Positions 29,101 through 40,549 of a stretch of 64,000 nt of DNA are shown in pieces. A program made the translations under genes and the position numbers. Source of the stretch: Cryptomeria japonica (lineage: Eukaryota > Streptophyta > Pinopsida > Cupressales > Cupressaceae); assembly GCF_030272615.1 (NCBI RefSeq), contig NC_081406.1:473050400-473114399 (forward strand), given 5' to 3'. Numbering within the stretch: position 1 is the first letter of the stretch; every line of letters begins with the position of its first letter. The notes beneath the pieces were generated by a model, which saw only the letters and a list, made by a program, of their open reading frames with translations, was not told where the DNA came from and made no database searches.

Positions 29101-29387
29101 ATTAATCCTTTTTAAATAGATATCAATAAATAAAACCATTTTTCATTAAATAGACCTCAATAAATAAATCCATCACTAAATTTGATTAATTTAAAATTTA
29201 TAATTATAAACTAATCCTAAATAATTTTTTAATCACCAAGTGCATAATTAAATTTCAAAGAACTATAAGCTTATTAATTTTAATCATTCAAAATAACTTT
29301 CAATATTCTAAAACGTTTTAAATTTTAAATTAAACACATAAAATTTAATTACAAACTCTAAAGTATAATTCAATTTTAATAAAACAA

Positions 29388-29390
<3 letters not shown>

Positions 29391-29471
<81 letters not shown>

Positions 29472-29482
29472 TCTCTCTCTCT
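29391..29482. repeat. (CT)n microsatellite
   Basis: About 45 CT units with one CCC interruption, followed by a short (TA)n run. It lies in the part of the LTR that is deleted from the right-hand copy. Confidence 0.95.
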
Positions 29483-30340
29483 ATATATATATATGTTTTT
29501 TTTCTTAAATAATTGACGCAAAATATTTTAATAATATAATAATAAACTTAAATCTACAAACAAATTTAGAACATAAATTTAATATGATTTTAAATAAATT
29601 TGATACATATGTTTATATAATATATATTTGAAGGGAAATTTACTAATTTATTAATCAAGGCAAGATTTACTTTTTTTTTTTTTTAAATTCATACATGCAT
29701 AGGGAATAATATTTTTTTTCCTAAAAATCCAAAGAGATGAATATGTTTTTAAAAAGTAGAGAGATGAACTTTTTTTTTTCTTTTTTTCTTTTTTCTGTAA
29801 TGCACAAAGATGAATGTTTTCCTAAAATCCACAGAGATGGGTATTTATCTAACATACACAAAGATGAATATATTTCAATTTTTGTTTTCTTTATTCTGAT
29901 TTTATATTACTTTGGCAGTAGATTTATTTTTGCTCAAGTTATTCTAAAATATATATTTCATTCTAAAAAAATCTGATTTTTTATAAAATAAAGAAAGTTG
30001 ATTGAGGAAAAGATTTTAGATTAAACAATATTAGAATTTGTATATGCATATTTTTAAAGAAATCTATTAACCAATTTATTTCCTACATGCAAAATAAAAA
30101 ATAAGATTTTCTTTCTTTCTTTTTTTTGGATAGAAAAACAATTTATTACATGTATTTGATTAAATCAATTAACAAAAACTGAAAAAGATTTCCTTGCAGA
30201 AATCTGAAATGGATAAAAGAGATTTCTTTCAAAAAAATAAAATTAAAATATAAACTTTCTTATGTGCAAAATTTTGAAAGAGACGAGAAGAAGATTTTCT
30301 TTGAAAAAAAAAGCAAGAAATGAATGTGCAAGAGGGGAAC

Positions 30341-30490
30341 CTGGATTTGAATGAAGAACCTTGCTGACCTCCTTCAATTCCTCCTTGAAGCTTGGTAATT
30401 ATCTTCTCCAAAATCCTGGATTTGAATGAAGAACCTTGCTGGCCTCCTTCAATTCCTCCTTGAAGCTTGGTAATTATCTTCTCCAAAATC
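30341..30490 (-). repeat. 75-bp tandem duplication in the C LTR
   Basis: Two head-to-tail copies (30341-30415, 30416-30490) with one difference; also present in the other LTR at 36526-36675. The unit is a multiple of three and on the sense strand of C it reads RILEKIITKLQGGIEGGQQG plus SSFKS twice. The surrounding open frames (30229-30501 and 36444-36686, minus) differ at their ends, so I do not call a gene. Confidence 0.85.
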
Positions 30491-31212
30491 CTACAACGCA
30501 TCTACAAAATTTCTCCTACAACTAACATGGTATTGAAAATAAATTCATAAGAATTTCAAGACTACTTTATCATCCAAAAAATCCAATGAACTCCCCTTTT
30601 TCAAAAATTTAGAACTCAATATATAGAAAAGAGAGTCATTTTCCCACTACAAAAGAAATTAATTGATTTCCATATTCTTTTCCCAAAATAATTTCATGCA
30701 AAAATGATTAATTGTCATAGTGGGGGTTACATGCAAAAAAATTAAATTGAAATTCTCTTCTAGACCCTTCTCATTTCCTCCTACAACATGTGCTAAATAG
30801 CATATTGAGAAAATAAACAATTTCTAAATTAATTTCATGCAAAAATGATTGTTGTCATAGTGGGGGTTACATTTGACCATGCATTCAAAATTCAAATTTG
30901 AATTCTCCTCCAAAAATGCCACGAATATAATTATTCTTGTCATAGAATAATTTTGTAACTCCCATGTCATATATTTGCTAAATATAATATTTATTATTTA
31001 ATATTTTAAATTTAAAATTTCTTTTCTATAATCTTCTTATTTCTCCTACACCATGTGCTCAATTAGGTTATTGAGAAAATAAGCAATTTTCAAATAAATT
31101 ATGACTTCATGTGTGTGTCACCACTTAAATTCTTTTTTATTTATTTAAAAACTTCAACCTAATTTCAATTTATATTTTCTTTCTAACTTTATTCATAAAA
31201 TTAATATTATAA

Positions 31213-31303
<91 letters not shown>
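31213..31303. repeat. (GTA)n microsatellite
   Basis: About 30 GTA units near the LTR end. At the same place in the twin LTR there is a (TAA)n run instead (37414-37463). Confidence 0.95.
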
Positions 31304-31335
31304 CATATCAAAGTCCAAAAAATAGGGTTATGACA

Positions 31336-31348
31336 TCCTTCCCCCCTT
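31336..31348 (-). other. Polypurine tract of element C
   Basis: Minus strand AAGGGGGGAAGGA directly before the LTR. Next to it a 7-bp hairpin, TGCATCG TCC CGATGCA, lies at 31356-31372. Confidence 0.85.
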
Positions 31349-32707
31349 AAATTGTGCATCGTCCCGATGCACTAATTATAACCTTAAAAAGAGTTTGCTA
31401 ATTCATAATGTTTAGAACGAAAGTGAAAACATATGTTGCATCATAATTGAGTCTTCCCATGTAGTATTCCTTTTATCATATTGATTCCATTATACTTGAA
31501 TAGAACAATCTCTTTTTTGCACAATTGGTATTGGTGTTTCTCCAAGACTCTGAATGGTTCTATCATTATTCCCCTGATTCCTAAGAGGATCATTCCTTAC
31601 TTCATCAAACCTTAGTGGATAAGTTATCCTATTTTAATTTCCTCTATTAGTATTGTATCCATCCCTTTGATTTTGATTATGATGTGGCTTCTTTCAGATA
31701 AATTATTCTATTGATCCTTGTTGAAGTTAGCATTTCCCTTGAATTCATGCTTCGCCTTGAATGATTGATTCATGTTAAAATTCTATCTTGTTATTGCTAG
31801 GGCTTCAATCTTCCTTTCTTGTTGTTTTAGGTACTTCCATCATGCCTATGAGTCTATGCACATCAACTTCTTCCCCAAGTTGGTATTGATCCCCAAAAAT
31901 GAACTTTTTGATTTGACCCTTCTCATAGTTTTACACATAGGTACACACTTTAACAATTTGGCAAACTTATTTCGATATTGTTGAACTATCAAAGCCCCTT
32001 GTCGAAGATTATGGAATTATGTTACCTTCTCATTGAAGAATAATTGGGATAGCCTCCTCTTATGAAAAGGGCGAATAAGTTGATCTCATGTGATTATATC
32101 CTTGTTATACCCATTTGTTCCTTAGTATTAGTCCACTAACAAGCTGCATCTCTAGTGAATTGATAGGAAACCTCATAATGTCTTAATTGTTTCACTAAAG
32201 TCCTTTAGTTCAATGTATTTTCTCTTTTCATTCAACCAATCCTTCACCTATTTCTTTCCTTCGAACTTAGGTTGGTTAATTTCCTTTAAATCCTTAGATA
32301 GCTCCAACATATTGTTTTCCCTCATTTCTTCAATCGTTGCCAAGTTCTCATTTTCAATCCCACTTCTATTCACTTGATGTCATTTTGCCTTGCTTTAAGG
32401 TCTCACATTGATTGTTACATGGAGTTGATCTCATCTCTTTTCTTAGTTAATAATTGGTTATAGCTTCGACTCATATTCCATTATTCCCTTGGTCTTGTTG
32501 ATTTTCATCATTGCTATCTTCCCTTTGACTCCTTGTAGTGGTGGTATGTTTTCCTCTTCCACATTCCCTGCCATCTAGGTTCACTTGAAATTTGATTCCC
32601 TTATTCAATTCTTGATTTAACATATAACAATTCATCTTTACTACTTCCAAGACACTCTTCTAGATTGCATAAGTTGAAGTGAGCTCAAGGCCTAGACTTG
32701 AACCTTC

Positions 32708-32719
32708 GCTCTGATACCA
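32708..32719 (-). other. Primer binding site of element C (tRNA-iMet)
   Basis: GCTCTGATACCA on the plus strand is TGGTATCAGAGC on the minus strand, two bases from the LTR end. This makes 32722-37502 the 5' LTR. Confidence 0.95.
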
Positions 32720-32721
32720 CA

Positions 32722-35700
32722 TGTAATAACCCACTTACTTAATCCAAAAACTCAACTGATATATATTTTATTTTATTTTTTAATATATAAAAATATTGAT
32801 TTCTTATTCTTACTTTTTTTTCTTTTTTCTTCAATAACATACTCAGGTACATCTATCCAAATGAGATAGGCATCCATCCAACCAAGATGGCAATCTAACC
32901 ATACAGGTTAGGCATATATCCATACGGGACTAGGCATGTAACCATATAGGTTAGGCATCTAACCATATGAGTTAGGCATCTATCCATACAGGATGGGAGG
33001 TTTCATCTATCCAATCCGAGATAGGCATCTACCCAAATAGGGTAGGCATCTATTCATAAGAATAGGATATGCTCTGGCCAGAGACTTTAGACTCATCGGG
33101 ACCATCAGGGTCTTGAGCCACTCTCTAAAGACTATACTCTCCTACAAGGAGTGCACCGAGGTTGTTGTCCTTAGGAGTATAAAAATAATTACGTAAACAA
33201 GCTTGAGTTCCACCTCGAAATTCGGCCTAAAGACTCAGGAAGTCAAGCGAATCCATATGGGATTCCTTCTGAGTATGCATTGAATTAATTTTAATATTTC
33301 AATTATTATTTGCACCATTTGATTAAAAGATCAAGCAGCTTCAAGAACCAACTACTCACCCATAACCAAAGCCCAACCCCCATCCCTGAACACCTGAGTA
33401 CAAGGGACAAATTCATCCCTAGACTACCTACATACCCGTTTCAGCACAGGATCAAGGCGCAAAGTATGTAGTTATGGTTTCTAACTATGGTTTAATGTCA
33501 ACTGTTTGGTGGGTATGCAACCCTTTTTAGGGTCAATGTCCTAGACAGTTTCTCTGTGGTTTCTACCCATGATGGTAGCTCTATAAAAAAAAGGCTCAAG
33601 ATGGCCTTTTTCTTGTGGCCTAAACAACTAAGTCCTATTTCCTATTAAATACATCACCCTTAATCCTTTATCATCCGCTGAAATCATCAAGATAAAATAA
33701 ATTTTCAAGATCTTCACACACATCCAAACCCTAATGGGGTTATCTAAAGTTCAACTGATCGGATGTAAATTCATTTAAAAATTAATCTTTTTAGATTATC
33801 GATCCAAGGGGGATTACCCGCCCCTTGGATTTTAACTTCCAAATGACCCTTATTTCTCCCTGACGATTTAGAGGGACGATGCCACAGATGCCGTTATTGC
33901 AACTTTATTAGGTGTTAAGTGCAATAGTTCAACACGATGGCATTACCCATAAGTGTGACCCAGAGGCACCATAGATACCGAACGCCGCTAATTTTTTTGT
34001 TTCAACTCCTCTTGTTTAGTTATCTAACTAGGAATTTAACTTTGAATTCACGAATCTTAAATGAAGCAATATACCAATACAATTATGAAAAAGAAACTAT
34101 TATATACAGGGAATTATCACTTGAATTTAAAAACTATAGTATGAATTTTACATAATTGAAAGGGACATAAACAAATCGACTACTTGGAATAGTATTTTCT
34201 CCTAAGGAAAGTTATGAAAAGAAAAAATTCAAAAACTTGAACTAAATACATGAAATTACTAATTGCTTGGAAACCATGATACTTTCAAAGATAACTTATG
34301 AAAATGATTTGAATTACTTGCAAGATATAATTGTTTTGGAACAAACCATTAGACAATAAGTATGAATCCTAGTACTGATTTGCTTGAAAGAAAATTAAAT
34401 GATTGAATAGAAAGAATTTGGAAATGAATTTTAACACCTACTTGTTTGAAGTGAAAAGTACTTAATAATAATCCCAACTAATTCTTCCATATGAAGTAAT
34501 ACAAATTTCATATACAAATGATCACACTACTTTAAATGTGAATCCTAATACTTGAAAGGTACTAAATTGCTTGAAATAAAATTTAAATTATCAAATAATT
34601 ATACTTTGGAAATGAATTTAATACTCACTTGTTGAAGGGAAAAGGAAACGACTATTCAATAGTAAGCTTCAAACTAACCACATTATTCTTAGTTACAAAT
34701 TGTTTGAAAAAGAGATTAGACAAGAATGTAAACACTTGGTAGTTAACCAAGTAAATAATATTAAGTCTCCTAATAAAACAATTCTAATCAATAAACTTCT
34801 AGTTGCTTTTGAACTAATACCTTTGCAAGATTATAAAGTGATAACTAATTACTCCTTCCACTTGAAGTAACGTTAACTTTATCATTGGATACATTCTAAA
34901 AATAATAACTTTATCAATTTCAAATACTTCAAAGAGAGCTAATGTTTGCTCCTTAAATTACCCTCAATTAGAATTGTTATTAAATTTTCTAAGTGATCAT
35001 AGAATAGGTTTCTTGAAACTCATTTGCTAAAACAATTTTGGTTTTGAATAAACTCTCTTTGCATCCTAATTAATTCTATTACCATATGAATATTTAACTA
35101 TGCAATTTACCTCTAATTTTAATGTTAATTAAATTTATCCTTACTAATTACTTGTATTATTAAGTGTAACTTTTCCTTTTTACTAGTCTTATGTTTCTTT
35201 TAGCTAGAAGGTAAATGATTTTGAATATTAAAAGAAGTGACTATTCACAATGCCTTATATACTCGTATCTTGGAATCTAATAAAGAAACAAATCAAATAA
35301 TCAATCTTTCGAATTGAGGAAAAACTTTGTCTAACATTAACTCATATTGTTGAAATACCTAAAAGTGTTACTATGAATCTAAACACATTTACTTGTTAGG
35401 TAAATTCCTTTAACATTTGATACTTGTACTAATTGAAATATAAAAAAGTTAGTTTTGAAATCCAATAATTAAAGAACTTAAATATTTGAAATGTATTGAA
35501 TGTCTTGAGGGAACCCACTTACTATTAGGATTTATTTATTTGATGAAAGGATCCAAAACTATGGAATAAGTGTATCATTGGCGCAATAACATTTTCCTTT
35601 GCTTTGTTTTTCCTAAGTCAAACTAATTTGTTTGATAAGGAGATTTAACTATTATATCTACATCCTAAGAAGGATTAATTCAAGATGATAGATCTCTTAA

Positions 35701-37411
35701 TGCTTGATTATCTATTGAAATTCTCAAGTGTTAATTGACCCTTTTTCCTTATGCAATATTTATCTTTTCAAAACCCAATGGACTCTTTTCCCATCATTGA
35801 GGAGATACTAACTCTTAAGAATTTAAAACGAGTTCAAATTCACAACTTAATTTTCCATAATAAAAATCCAATAAGGTATCCATTAATATAGGTTGGACTC
35901 TTTTCGCTAAATTTTCCTTTAATATTTTAATAATCTAATTCCTAAAACTAGAGATGACATTTTAAGCATATTTCCATTCATTTTAATAAGGTTAGATTAT
36001 AAATAGGTCTCATTAATCCTTTTTAAATAGATACCAATAAATAAAACCATTTTTCATTAAATAGACCTCAATAAATAAATCCATCACTAAATTTGATTAA
36101 TTTAAAATTTATAATTATAAACTAATCCTAAATATATATTCCATTCTAAAAAAAAATCTGTTTTTTTGTAAAATAATGAAAGTTGATTGAGGAAAAGATT
36201 TTAGATTAAACAATATTCGAATTTGTATATGCATATTTTTAAAGAAATCTATTAACCAATTTATTTCCTACATGTGGAATAAAAAATAAGATTTTTTTCT
36301 TTCTTTTTTTTGGATAGAAAAGCAATTTATTACATGTATTTGATTAAATGAATTAACAAAAACTGAAAAAGATTTCCTTGCAAAAATCTGAAATGGATAA
36401 AAGAGATTTCTTTCAAAAAAATAAATTTAAAATATAAACTTTCTTATGTGCAAAATTTTGAAAGAGACGAGAAGAAGATTTTCTTTGAAAAGAAAAAGCA
36501 AGCAATGAATGTGCAAGAGGGGAACCTGGATTTGAATGAAGAACCTTGCTGACCTCCTTCAATTCCTCCTTGAAGCTTGGTAATTATCTTCTCCAAAATC
36601 CTGGATTTGAATGAAGAACCTTGCTGACCTCCTTCAATTCCTCCTTGAAGCTTGGTAATTATCTTCTCCAAAATCCTGAAACACATCTACAAAATTTCTC
36701 CTACAACTAACATGGTATTGAAAATAAATTCATAAGAATTTCAAGACTACTTTATCATCCAAAAAATCCAATGAACTCCCCTTTTTCAAAAATTTAGAAC
36801 TCAATATATAGAAAAGAGAGTCATTTTCCCACTACAAAAGAAATTAATTGATTTCCATTTCCCAAAATAATTTCATGCAAAAATGATTAATTGTCATAGT
36901 GGGGGTTACATGCAAAAAAATTAAATTGAAATTCTCTTCTAGACCCTTCTCATTTCCTCCCACAACATGTGCTAAATAGCATATTGAGAAAATAAACAAT
37001 TTCTAAATTAATTTCATGCAAAAATGATTGTTGTCATAGTGGGGGTTACATTTGACCATGCATTCAAAATTCAAATTTGAATTCTCCTCCAAAAATGCAT
37101 TTTGTAACTCCTTTGTCATAAAAATGCCACGAATAGAATTATTCTTGTCATAGAATAATTTTGTAACTCCCATGTCATATATTTGCTAAATATAATATTT
37201 ATTATTTAATATTTTAAATTTTAAATTTCTTTTCTATAATCTTCTTATTTCTCCTACACCATGTGCTCAATTAGGATATTGAGAAAATAAGCAATTTTCA
37301 AATAAATTATGACCTCATGTGTGTGTCACCACTTAAATTCTTTTTTATTTATTTAAAAACTTCAACCTCATTTCAATTTATATTTTCTTTCTAGCATTAC
37401 TCATAAAATTA

Positions 37412-37464
<53 letters not shown>

Positions 37465-37502
37465 TCAAGTCATATCAAAGTCCAAAAAAGAGGGTTATGA
37501 CA
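32722..37502 (-). repeat. 5' LTR of element C (short copy)
   Basis: Same sequence as 25818-31335 apart from a ~720-bp deletion between 36132 and 36136, an extra ~30 bp near 37098-37128, and (TAA)n at 37414-37463 in place of (GTA)n. The promoter of the element would lie in this copy; no promoter motif is certain. Confidence 0.9.
37414..37463. repeat. (TAA)n microsatellite
   Basis: About 16 units, at the position that holds (GTA)n in the other C LTR. Confidence 0.95.
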
Positions 37503-37507
37503 ATCCT

Positions 37508-38990
37508 AATGGAAATAAAAATGATGATATACTACATGATCAATGAAATGCACTTAATGGAATGCAAACTAATGCAATGATTGAATGCAACTAAATGAAA
37601 TGAATGATTATATCTTAAATGATTCTAAATATGAATGACCCTACAATGATCAAATGCAAATTATTATTTTTTGTCCAAGTATACTCACTCTTTATTTATG
37701 ATCGTTGATCTCTGAATGGAATGAAATGCTTATAATGCAGCTGACAATGAATGCTTATAATGCAGATGAATAATGAGCTAATATAAAATGATCTAACTAA
37801 AATGATACTTCCATTCTTCATATGATGTCTTATAACAATGCTTGATTTCATCATTGAGCTTTAAAAATGTTTTAAGAAAATACAAGCAGCTTGACATAAT
37901 GATTCAAGTTGACCTGAGTATTTCATACATAGATTTTGATATAGCAAGTTTATACAAGCAACTTGAAATAATGAATCAAGTTGACCTGAGTATTTCTTGC
38001 AGAACAGACAAGGATTATCCCCTTTCATGCATGACTCAGAATGTCCTCCTTGATCTTTTGTTGATCATATCCTTAGACAAGTACATAACTTAATAAGAGA
38101 TAAACCATAGATAGAAAACAAAGAAAATAATCATGCCCCGTCATAGCTTCTCTGGTCATGGACATCCTTGAGTCACATAGAGTACATGATTAGCAATAAA
38201 ATCAAGATATAAACATTGAATCTTGTATGTCATTCACATGTTTTCATGGTCATTAACTGATATAGTCATCTTGATCAATAATCCTTGATAATCTTTTATT
38301 ACTTGTTGGTTGAATCTTTATATCCCGAGTTTCACGATTCATTTGTTACAAAAAGCCTTGATCTTTGTTGCTTTGTTGCTCATTATCTGTTTCAAAATCC
38401 TAGATGTTTTTGTTTTTTTTGGTTTTTCTAAGTTTTCCAAATGTTTTGGATTTTCAAAGATTTAAACCATCACCTTAGCAAAAGGAATTAGGATTTTACT
38501 CCCAGCGGAAACAAAAATTTATTATGGATGTATGAATTGATCAAGATCCAAACCATGGTTGGATATAATGCAGATATGATTGATAAAATCCAAGACAGTG
38601 ACTACGCTAAGTATGTCAAAGATTGATAATTGTTGGTAAGTTTCATATTTCCTGCTAATGGTTCAAAGCAATGGATGTGAAAGATGAAATGGATGAGATA
38701 GGATAGATGGAAGCGATAGATGCGATAGGATGGAGTGAATAGGTTTGCAAAGCGATCTCATAGATGGAAGAAATCACTTTTAGATAGTGCATGTTTACCA
38801 GGTTTTCACTGTCTAAATTTATTGCATTTTTTCATATTTTGATTTTTTCCTTTTTTCTCTTTTCACTATTTTATGCTTTTTAGGGATTTTCTACTTTTCT
38901 AATTTTTACTGATTTCTTCCGGACTTTATATGCTTTTTACTGATTTCTTCAGGACTTTATATCTCAAGCATAGAATTTCTTGAGATGGAT
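37508..38990. other. Element B spacer between pol end and C
   Basis: ATGA-rich at first, then a partial duplication of about 50 bp at 37883-37937 and 37957-38003 (GTTGACCTGAGTATTTC in both). No conserved domain recognised. In the orientation of B it follows the integrase. Confidence 0.6.
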
Positions 38991-40250
38991 AGAATTGATA
39001 GGTTCATCAAACCAATCACCTTCAGGTGTAGATAGCTTGTATACTCCTTAGCCATATGTTGCTACTATAACAAAAGGACCTAACCAATTTGGTTCAAATT
39101 TTCCATTCTTTTCTCAGTCTTGTTGATTTCTTGGATTCTCCCTTAGAACTATATCTCCAATCTGAAAAATGTGTGGCTTGACTCTGTGATTATAACTTCT
39201 TGCCATTCTCTGTTGTATTTTGGCGACGTTCCTAAATTAGCTCAAGTTCTTGAAGTCTAGAGACTCATTGTTTTTCTTCTAGTATAAGACCTTTCAAAGA
39301 AACTCGTAGAGAAGGTATCTCTACTTTTACTGGTCATATGGCTTATGATCCATAGACTAAGCAATTTGGAGTTACCCCCATTGGTGTGTGAATGCTGGTT
39401 CAGGATACCCAAAGAGAAGGATTTAGCTGATTGTGCCAGTATTTACCAACTTCATTGACTATTTTCTTCACGATTTTCAAGATTTTTTTATTTGATGCCT
39501 CAGCTTGACCATTTCCCTGTGGATAATTTGATGTAGAAAACCTATGTTGGATATGGAATCGCTCACATGGTTCCTTTATATCTTGATTTTTAAATGGTCA
39601 TCCAATATCAGTGATAATGGTCATAGGGACTCCATAGCAACAGATTATGTAATTCAAGATGAATGATGATATTTGTTTTCCTATCACTTTCATCAAAGGT
39701 AGTGCTTCAATCCATTTATTCAAATACATAGTACTAGTCAGAATGAACTTGTGTCCATTAGAGGATGAAGGGTTTATCTTACCTACCAAATCAAGACCCC
39801 ATTGGGAGAATGGCCATGATCCTGCCATAGGATGCAATTCTTGTGCTGGTGCGTGGATGAGATTCCCATGGATCTAGCATTGTTTGCATTTCTTGGCATA
39901 TGTAAATAAATATCTCTCCATAGTAGGCCAATAGTAACCCAAACGAATAAGTTTCTTAGCCAACATTAATCCACCTGAGTGTGTGCCACAAATACCTATG
40001 TGAACTTCGTTAAGAACTTTCTTAGATTCTTCTTGTTCAAGACATCTCAATAAAGTGATATCTAGACCTCGCCTATATAAGGTATCGGCAATAATAGTAT
40101 AGTAGGATGATTGATGGATAAAATTTCTTCTCTAATTGCGGGATAGGTCAAGAGGAAGGATATTCTCTTTTAAGTATTGACAAGTTTGGTCATATAAGGA
40201 TTGATCGGTTCTAGATATATGGAAAATTATGTGGGTATTTTGGGATTCAA
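38990..40250 (-). pseudogene. Integrase of element B (Tat-like)
   Basis: The catalytic core is open at 39598-39837 (minus): FSQWGLDLVGKINPSS with the first aspartate, then YGVPMTIITDIG with the second. After a stop the frame goes on, about 39598 down to 39400: HIQHRFSTSNYPQGNGQAEA, with the catalytic glutamate in GQAEASNK. The C-terminal part to about 38990 gives RENPRNQQD and GKFEPNWLGPFV blocks. The N-terminal zinc-finger region at 39880-40100 is decayed. No chromodomain is seen, as expected for Tat. Confidence 0.85.
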
Positions 40251-40261
40251 AGGTAGGTTTC

Positions 40262-40545
40262 AAGATATCTTCCACCAAGAATTCATAATGTTATTGATTC
40301 TCCTGATTCTGCAAAAGAGATGCTATTGTAGCCATTGCATCTACTACTTTATTATCATTTCTTGGGATCTGAGTGAATGATACTTCTTTAAAATGTTCTT
40401 TAAATTCTTCTACCAATTATTTATAAGGCATGAGCTTGTCATCTTTAGTTGATAATCATCATTTATTTGGTTGGTTATAAGTTGTGAATCACCATAAACA
40501 TGTAATTCTTTAATGTTCCATTCAATAGCCATTTTGAGCCCAATA
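40262..40545 (-). pseudogene. Archaeal-type RNase H of element B, second half
   Basis: Minus frame: GLKMAIEWNIKELHVYGDSQ, then a frameshift, and blocks equivalent to FTQIPRNDNKVVDAMA. GDSQL and the N.(V)VDA end are conserved in the second, archaeal-type RNase H that marks Tat elements. The first half lies at 42480-42640; insert K separates them. Confidence 0.85.
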
Positions 40546-40549
40546 ATCG

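Larger units (their letters stand above)
25818..31335 (-). repeat. 3' LTR of element C (long copy)
   Basis: TGTAATAACCC...GGGTTATGACA on the plus strand. It contains a hairpin-repeat array (25936-26155), a (CT)n run (29391-29482), a 75-bp tandem duplication (30341-30490) and a (GTA)n run (31213-31303). About 720 bp at 29230-29950 are missing from the other copy. Most of it, about 27050-29200, is AT-rich with no gene. Confidence 0.9.
31336..32721 (-). pseudogene. Element C internal remnant: gag start and chromodomain end
   Basis: On the minus strand an ATG at 32574 begins a gag-like leader; an overlapping frame gives TTTRSQREDSNDENQQDQGN, of the polar type seen in chromovirus gag N-termini. 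Near 31445-31505 the frame reads IQV*WNQYDKRNTTWED, the end of a chromodomain (usual form W..Y....TWE). No protease, RT, RNase H or integrase core is visible between them. The stop in IQV*W is TAA, one change from CAA. The element could only have moved with enzymes from a relative. Confidence 0.7.
25818..37502 (-). mobile_element. Element C: non-autonomous chromovirus derivative with very long LTRs
   Basis: Two direct repeats, 25818-31335 (5518 bp) and 32722-37502 (4781 bp), flank only 1386 bp. Exact ATCCT duplications lie at 25813-25817 and 37503-37507. On the minus strand the LTR starts TGTCATAACCC and ends GGGTTATTACA. The tRNA-iMet PBS (32708-32719) and the PPT (31336-31348) both show minus orientation. 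The internal part keeps a gag start and a chromodomain end only, so pol was deleted before or after insertion. LTRs differ at 4 sites, all transitions, plus one indel in a 290-bp stretch compared (about 1.5%), making C the youngest large insertion here. Large LTRs with a non-coding core recall LARD-type elements. Confidence 0.9.

Noticed and set aside
29737-29976. Open frame of 79 codons in the C LTR
   Set aside because: Most of it lies in the segment missing from the twin LTR, and it is low complexity (Phe/Lys-rich).
32708-32719. GCTCTGATACCA as a tRNA gene end
   Set aside because: It is only the 12-base primer site next to an LTR; no tRNA arms are present. The same applies at 8447, 55449, 59909 and 62375.
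25818-37502. Segmental duplication of a 5-kb host region
   Set aside because: The repeats have TG...CA ends, PBS, PPT and an exact 5-bp target duplication, so they are LTRs.
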